From: CAZWMK01 sp964635065
GTDB lineage: Bacteria > Pseudomonadota > Alphaproteobacteria > Sphingomonadales > Sphingomonadaceae
Assembly (NCBI GenBank): GCA_964635065.1
Contig: CAZWMK010000084.1
Coordinates: forward strand, 1 to 10,345
Direction: 5' to 3'
Length of the DNA stretch: 10,345 nucleotides
The notes under the pieces are model-generated. The model did not search any database. It saw nothing but the letters and a program-made list of their open reading frames with translations, and was not told the origin of the DNA. Positions 6,525 to 10,345 of this stretch are shown here, piece after piece (the stretch's first letter is position 1; the number at the start of each line of letters is the position of its first letter). The translations under genes and the position numbers were made by a program.

Positions 6525-6637
6525 CGCCACAGCATCTCTCAGCCGAGGCAAGATGATCCCGGCGTGCTGTTAAACACTTCATAAGCCATTCCAGCCTAGC
6601 CTCTTGCACAGAATGTAACAGGGTGGGACCGCCAGGC
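6525..6637 (+). promoter_or_regulatory. herA leader with a weak CtrA-like site
   Basis: This 113-base non-coding gap separates the TIGR02186 gene from herA. TTAA-N7-ATAA occurs at 6570-6584, one mismatch from the alphaproteobacterial CtrA consensus TTAA-N7-TTAA. It is also the most AT-rich stretch of the gap, so a chance match or a plain promoter element is possible. I see no good -35/-10 pair and no terminator hairpin, so transcription may read through from upstream. GGTGGGA (6622-6628) is the likely herA ribosome site. Confidence 0.22.
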
Positions 6638-8323
6638 ATGGATAACGCTTTTTCTCAGACGGGCTTTTCGAACCAGGACGCACCGGCAGAGATGCCGGCA
6701 GGCCCGGTCAGCGGCGACGCCGAACGCGGCCTTTATCTGATCGGCGACGTGCAGGACATCGCCGGCAGCAGTTCGGTCGGCCGTCTTGAAATCGCGGCCC
6801 TCAACCGTCTTGAGAACCACCCGGACAAAACCCTTGCGCTGGCAGGATCGATCGGCAGCCAGGTCAAGATGAAGGTCGGGGACCTTTGGCTGATCGCCAA
6901 TGTCCGCGACATGAAGATCGACCGCCGGGACCCAAGCTGGATCATCTTCAAGATCGATTTTCTGGGCGAAGGTGACGAAGCCGATGATGGCCGAATGATC
7001 AATTTCCGGCGCGGCGTCACCCGCTATCCGCGGCCGGGCGACAAGGTCTATGGCGTCACCCGGAACGATCTTGCAGCCGTCTATGCTGCCAGCGACCGTC
7101 CGCACATTGAAATCGGCACCGTCTATCCCACAACCGACGTGCGAGGGGCGCTGTTGATCGATTCCATGCTCGGCAAGCATTTCGCGCTGCTCGGTTCGAC
7201 CGGCACCGGAAAATCGACCTCAACCGCGCTCATCTTGCACAAGATCGTCGAAAAAGCACCCGAAGGCCACATTGTCATGCTCGATCCGCATGGCGAATAT
7301 TCGGCGGCCTTCTCCTCGACCGGCATGATCTTCAACGTCGACAACCTGAACCTGCCCTACTGGCTGATGAACTTCGAGGAACATTGCGAGGTGTTCATCA
7401 CCACCGAAGGCTCCGAGCGCGAGATGGACATGGACATCCTCGCCAAGTGCGTCCTCGCCGCGCGTTCGAAGAACCGGCTGGCGCAGACGCTCGGCAAGCT
7501 GACGGTCGACAGCCCGGTGCCGTATCTCCTGTCCGATCTTCTTGCGGCCATTCAGGCGCAGATGGGCAAGCTCGACAAGGCGGGCGATCTCGCCCCCTAT
7601 ATGCGGCTCAAGACCAAGGTCGAGGAACTGAAAGGCGATCCGCGTTATACCTTCATGTTCAACGGCCTGCTTGTCTCGGACACGATGGCGCAGTTTCTGT
7701 CGCGCATTTTCCGCCTGCCGGGCGATGGCAAACCGATTTCCATCATCGACCTGTCGGGTGTGCCGTCCGACATCGTGACAGTGGTAGTCGCCGTGCTCAG
7801 CCGCATGGTTTTCGATTATGCTATCTGGTCACGCCGGGAACCGCAGCGCCCGATCCTGCTCGTCTGCGAGGAAGCGCACCGCTACGTCCCGTCAGATCGC
7901 GTGACGACAGGGGTTGCTGTACGCAAGATCCTAGAACGCATCGCCAAGGAAGGCCGCAAATACGGCGTTTCGCTCGGTCTCATCACCCAGCGCCCGTCAG
8001 ATCTGGCCGAAGGCGTCCTGTCGCAGTGTGGCACGATCATCTCGATGCGCCTCAACAACGAACGCGATCAGGCCTATGTCCGCAACGCCATGCCCGAGGG
8101 TGCGCGCGGCTTCCTCGATTCGATCCCGGCGCTCAGAAACCGTGAATGCATCATCTGCGGTGAAGGCGTGACCATTCCGATCCGCGTGCGGCTCGACGAT
8201 CTTGCGCCGCAATTGCGTCCGGCATCGGACGACCCGTTGTTCAGCCAGCTCTGGACCGAAGTGGGCGGCGAGGCCGAAATTCTCGACCGCACCATCCACC
8301 GCTGGCGCAGCCAGGGACGCTGA
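6638..8323 (+). CDS. herA: HerA-type DNA-translocating ATPase (HAS-barrel plus RecA-like core)
   Basis: This 561-residue protein belongs to the HerA/FtsK superfamily (DUF87 type), hexameric motors that pump double-stranded DNA and usually feed a nuclease such as NurA in end resection. Numbering from ATG 6638: an N-terminal beta-rich HAS-barrel at about 30-150; Walker A GSTGTGKS (186-193); DPHGE (216-220), typical of HerA; Walker B with catalytic acidics ILLVCEEAH (406-414); a sensor region EGRKYGVSLGLITQRPSDL (438-456); and conserved NNERDQ (473-478). An Arg in the GRKYG region is a candidate trans-acting finger. Start: an in-frame GTG at 6623 exists, but ATG 6638 has GGTGGGA 9 bases upstream. 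No nurA, Sir2, DUF4297 or other nuclease gene is in the window, so its partner is unknown. A cytosolic genome-maintenance role is likely; a defence role cannot be excluded. A strong terminator follows its stop. Confidence 0.88.
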   Translation: MDNAFSQTGFSNQDAPAEMPAGPVSGDAERGLYLIGDVQDIAGSSSVGRLEIAALNRLENHPDKTLALAGSIGSQVKMKVGDLWLIANVRDMKIDRRDPSWIIFKIDFLGEGDEADDGRMINFRRGVTRYPRPGDKVYGVTRNDLAAVYAASDRPHIEIGTVYPTTDVRGALLIDSMLGKHFALLGSTGTGKSTSTALILHKIVEKAPEGHIVMLDPHGEYSAAFSSTGMIFNVDNLNLPYWLMNFEEHCEVFITTEGSEREMDMDILAKCVLAARSKNRLAQTLGKLTVDSPVPYLLSDLLAAIQAQMGKLDKAGDLAPYMRLKTKVEELKGDPRYTFMFNGLLVSDTMAQFLSRIFRLPGDGKPISIIDLSGVPSDIVTVVVAVLSRMVFDYAIWSRREPQRPILLVCEEAHRYVPSDRVTTGVAVRKILERIAKEGRKYGVSLGLITQRPSDLAEGVLSQCGTIISMRLNNERDQAYVRNAMPEGARGFLDSIPALRNRECIICGEGVTIPIRVRLDDLAPQLRPASDDPLFSQLWTEVGGEAEILDRTIHRWRSQGR

Positions 8324-8334
8324 GGCGTATCGAC

Positions 8335-8372
8335 AAAAAGGCCCGCATGGATCTAATCCGGCGGGCCTTTTT
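8335..8372. terminator. Strong bidirectional intrinsic terminator
   Basis: AAAAAGGCCCGC (8335-8346) and GCGGGCCTTTTT (8361-8372) are perfect reverse complements, giving a 12-bp outer stem with a GC-rich core. The 14-base interior can fold further through GGAT/ATCC. Each strand ends in five Ts after the GC stem, so it can stop transcription of herA from the left and of the TPR/rsmB/guaB group from the right. It starts 11 bases after the herA stop and ends 29 bases before the TPR gene's stop. Confidence 0.93.
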
Positions 8373-8401
8373 AATTCATATCAGGGGGCGGAGTCTGTGC
8401 C

Positions 8402-8920
8402 TCAGGGTTTCGCGGCTTCCGTCTTGGCAGGCGTCGGCGTTGCCACGGCCAGTTCGGCGGGCGGGCCTTTCTGGATCACGGCGGAGAGGCGCGCTGCGGC
8501 TTCGCATTCCGTCCGGCAAATCTCCTTGATCCGCGCGAGATTGATCTGCGCCCGCGCCAGTGCGCCACGCGCGACCAGCGCCGCGCCCTGCCCTTCAAGC
8601 GCGGTCAGATTATTGGGATCGACCGCAAGCGCACCGCGATAAAAGCGGATGGACTTTCCCGTCAGACCGATTTTTTCGTGCGCGCGGGCCAGGCCGATAT
8701 AGGCATCGACATTGGCGGGATCGACAGCCAGCGCCGTTTCGAACCGATCAATGGCCGCCTGCGCCTTGCCGGTTGCCAGATATTGCGTGCCTGCGCGGGT
8801 CAGCAGAAGCGACATCGGCTTGGTCGCAGGCGCTGCGGATTTCGCCAGTACAGTGGCTGGCAGCAGCGACGAACCGAGAACCGTCAGAACCACGGCAGAC
8901 AACAGCCAGTGTTTACGCAT
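8402..8920 (-). CDS. Periplasmic tetratricopeptide repeat protein
   Basis: This is a secreted TPR protein of 172 residues. Residues 1-26 form a typical Sec signal peptide (basic MRKHW, hydrophobic core, cleavage after ATVLA). At least two clear TPR units follow: about 39-72 (YLATGKAQAAIDRFETALAVDP) and 73-106 (GLARAHEKIGLTGKSIRFY...ALAVDP), with a partial third at 107-140. Then come a CRTEC pair (Cys135, Cys139) that could form a disulfide or bind metal, and a Pro/Ala/Thr/Lys-rich tail (about 151-172). TPRs mediate protein-protein contacts; the partner is unknown. Start choice is uncertain: ATG 8920 gives the cleanest signal peptide and has GGGAAAG upstream, ATG 8935 has GAGG 9 bases upstream, and ATG 8959 overlaps the rsmB stop. 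The gene follows rsmB closely on the same strand and is probably the last gene of the guaB-rsmB transcript. Confidence 0.85.
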   Translation of the reverse strand: MRKHWLLSAVVLTVLGSSLLPATVLAKSAAPATKPMSLLLTRAGTQYLATGKAQAAIDRFETALAVDPANVDAYIGLARAHEKIGLTGKSIRFYRGALAVDPNNLTALEGQGAALVARGALARAQINLARIKEICRTECEAAARLSAVIQKGPPAELAVATPTPAKTEAAKP

Positions 8921-8952
8921 GACATGCTTTCCCATTGAACCCGGCCTCATGC

Positions 8953-10158
8953 TTAGCATGGCGCTTGTGCTGCGGCGATGAAAAAACCGTCGCAGCCATG
9001 GCGCAATGGTGTCAGCATCATTGTGCCGGGTGTCGCTGCATTTTCGGCGCTGGCCAGCGGCAAGGCGGCTGCCTGCCAGTCCGGATGGCGCGCGAAAAAG
9101 GCTTGCGCCTGCGCCTGTCCCTCTTCGGGCAGCAAAGAGCAGACGGCATAGACCAGACGCCCGCCGGGCCTGACCATCTGCGCCGCAAGGTCAAGCAGCC
9201 GAGCCTGCAGCGCGACAAGCCGCGTCAGTCGCTCTGGCGTCAGCCGCCAACGCGCTTCGGGGTTGCGCCGCCAAGTCCCGGTGCCCGAACAGGGAGCATC
9301 GACAAGCACGACGTCGGCTGCATGGCCAAGATCGGACAGCGCCAGCCATTCCCGCCCCGGATCAAGCAGACGCGTTTCAATCCCGCTTTCGCCCGCCCGC
9401 GCAGCCCGCGGCTGCAGCCGTGACAGGCGCGCGCGATCGCTGTCGCAGGCAATCAGCCGCCCCTGCCCCGCCATGTCGGCGGCCAGGGCCAGAGTTTTGC
9501 CGCCCGCGCCTGCGCACAGGTCGATCACAGTGGCACCGGGCTTTGCAGCGCAGGCCAGCGCGATCATCTGGCTGCCGGCATCCTGCACTTCAAACCAGCC
9601 TTGCGCAAAGGCTGGACTTTGTTCGATCGTGGCATCGCCTTGGGCCAGCCGCAGCGCTGCGGGCACGCCGGGGACGGCCTGCGATTCAGGGAAAAGAGCC
9701 TGAACGGCAGCCACATCGGCTTTGCGGCGGTTGACACGCAGATCCAGCGGTGCGCGCGTAACCAGCGCCGCCAGTTCTGTGTCGACCTCGGTTCCGAACT
9801 GTCCGCGCAGCTTTTCTGTCAGCCACAAGGGCGCAAGGCCGGGGGACGCAACGGAATCACTGTCCGAAACAGGCGCCGGCGCATGGCCCACACCGTCAAA
9901 CAGCGTCAGCAATTCAGGCTGATGCGCGCGCGCATAGCCGATCATGGCTGCCCGTCCGGATGATGGCCGCTCACCCAGAGCGCGGATCACGTCATACACC
10001 AGCTCGCGGACCGCACGCCGATCCTTCGACCCTGCGTAACGACGATCCCGAAAGTAGCGCGCGATCAGCGTATCGGCAGCGGCGCCCCCGTCGCGGGCCG
10101 CCGCGATGATCTGGTCCAGAAGCTCGGTCGCAGCCGCGAGACGCGCGCCCGGCGTCAT
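8953..10158 (-). CDS. rsmB: RsmB/NOP-family rRNA cytosine-C5 methyltransferase
   Basis: This 401-residue protein belongs to the SAM-dependent RNA m5C methyltransferases. E. coli RsmB modifies C967 of 16S rRNA. The N-terminal 1-135 is helical and includes YFRDRRYAGSKDRRAVREL (35-53), a reduced form of the NusB-like domain of RsmB. The catalytic domain shows VNRRK (142-146), VQDAGSQ (191-197), SAM-binding DLCAGAGGKT (213-222), motif IV DAPCSGTGTWRRNP (287-300, Cys290) and motif VI YAVCSLLPEEG (337-347, Cys340, the expected nucleophile). Both catalytic Cys residues are present. Its ATG overlaps the guaB stop (ATGA), so the two are translationally coupled. Family and chemistry are secure. The exact rRNA target is inferred, because alphaproteobacteria often carry several RsmB/RsmF-like paralogues. 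Confidence 0.9.
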   Translation of the reverse strand: MTPGARLAAATELLDQIIAAARDGGAAADTLIARYFRDRRYAGSKDRRAVRELVYDVIRALGERPSSGRAAMIGYARAHQPELLTLFDGVGHAPAPVSDSDSVASPGLAPLWLTEKLRGQFGTEVDTELAALVTRAPLDLRVNRRKADVAAVQALFPESQAVPGVPAALRLAQGDATIEQSPAFAQGWFEVQDAGSQMIALACAAKPGATVIDLCAGAGGKTLALAADMAGQGRLIACDSDRARLSRLQPRAARAGESGIETRLLDPGREWLALSDLGHAADVVLVDAPCSGTGTWRRNPEARWRLTPERLTRLVALQARLLDLAAQMVRPGGRLVYAVCSLLPEEGQAQAQAFFARHPDWQAAALPLASAENAATPGTMMLTPLRHGCDGFFIAAAQAPC

Positions 10159-10345
10159 CGGGTCGGGTAGTTCGGCGCCTCGCGCGTGATCGTCACATCG
10201 TGGACGTGGCTTTCACGCAGGCCCGCATTGGTGATCCGCACGAACTGGGCGCGTTTCTGGAACTCTTCGATGTCGCGCGCGCCCGTATAGCCCATCGCCG
10301 CGCGCACGCCGCCAACCAGCTGGTGCAGCACATCGCGGGCATGGC
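10155..10345 (-). CDS. guaB: IMP dehydrogenase GuaB, C-terminal end (gene cut by window edge)
   Basis: IMP dehydrogenase oxidises IMP to XMP with NAD, the first committed step of GMP synthesis. The window holds the last 63 codons. Read on the minus strand they include LHQLVGGVRAAMGYTGARDI, EEFQKRAQFVRITNAGLRES and HVHDVTITREAPNYPTR before TGA at 10157-10155. This matches the conserved GuaB C terminus: the GGVRAAMGYTGA segment and the ITNAGLRESHVHDV run with monovalent-cation and active-site flap contacts. The catalytic Cys loop and CBS domains lie beyond the right edge. The stop overlaps the rsmB start, so guaB is the visible first member of a guaB-rsmB-TPR run. Confidence 0.95.
   Translation of the reverse strand, partial: HARDVLHQLVGGVRAAMGYTGARDIEEFQKRAQFVRITNAGLRESHVHDVTITREAPNYPTR

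Noticed and set aside
5760..6551. 263-codon minus-strand frame antisense to the TIGR02186 gene
   Set aside because: No domain, no ribosome site and biased composition. The plus-strand gene has a signal peptide, a transmembrane helix and start overlap.
6638..8323. HerA as part of a phage-defence system
   Set aside because: No adjacent nuclease, Sir2, DUF4297 or mobile-element gene. Composition and context look like core genome, so defence is possible but unsupported.

Overview
The window looks like housekeeping chromosome of an alphaproteobacterium, most likely a sphingomonad. Base composition is GC-rich throughout. Gene content (CobS, a C-terminal J-domain protein next to BolA, an Alph_Pro_TM/TIGR02186 protein, a guaB-rsmB pair) fits that group. 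This placement rests on recognised protein families and gene order, not on a database search. I see no insertion sequence, phage gene, CRISPR array, tRNA or rRNA.

Layout. (1) Positions 1-838, minus strand: a C-terminal J-domain protein followed by the start of cobS (cobaltochelatase AAA+ subunit), which runs off the left edge. A short, probably bidirectional promoter gap (839-904) separates them from bolA on the plus strand. (2) thyA (minus) ends only 6 bases from the end of bolA. (3) A divergent gap (about 2081-2186) holds a perfect 7-bp inverted repeat and opens a plus-strand run of four genes: an NfrB-like membrane glycosyltransferase, a small NfrA_C-type envelope protein (ATGA overlap), a TSUP-family (TauE/SafE) permease, and a TIGR02186 membrane-anchored periplasmic protein (another ATGA overlap). 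(4) herA (plus), a HerA-type DNA-translocating ATPase with no NurA neighbour, follows after a 113-base gap. (5) A strong bidirectional terminator at 8335-8372 separates herA from a minus-strand group read from the right edge: guaB (3' end only), rsmB (ATGA overlap) and a periplasmic TPR protein.

How they may work together. The NfrB/NfrA-like pair resembles a reduced form of the E. coli NfrAB surface-glycan system: an inner-membrane polymerase and an envelope/outer-membrane partner. It lacks the large TPR array of NfrA and the C-terminal c-di-GMP-binding MshEN region of NfrB. The TSUP permease and TIGR02186 protein form a tight pair and may belong to the same envelope module. BolA, the J protein and CobS form a second conserved-looking neighbourhood, possibly joining Fe-S trafficking, chaperone activity and metal chelation. 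The most unusual parts of the window are the compact Nfr-like/TSUP/TIGR02186 operon with its palindrome and the orphan HerA. The rest is ordinary core genome.
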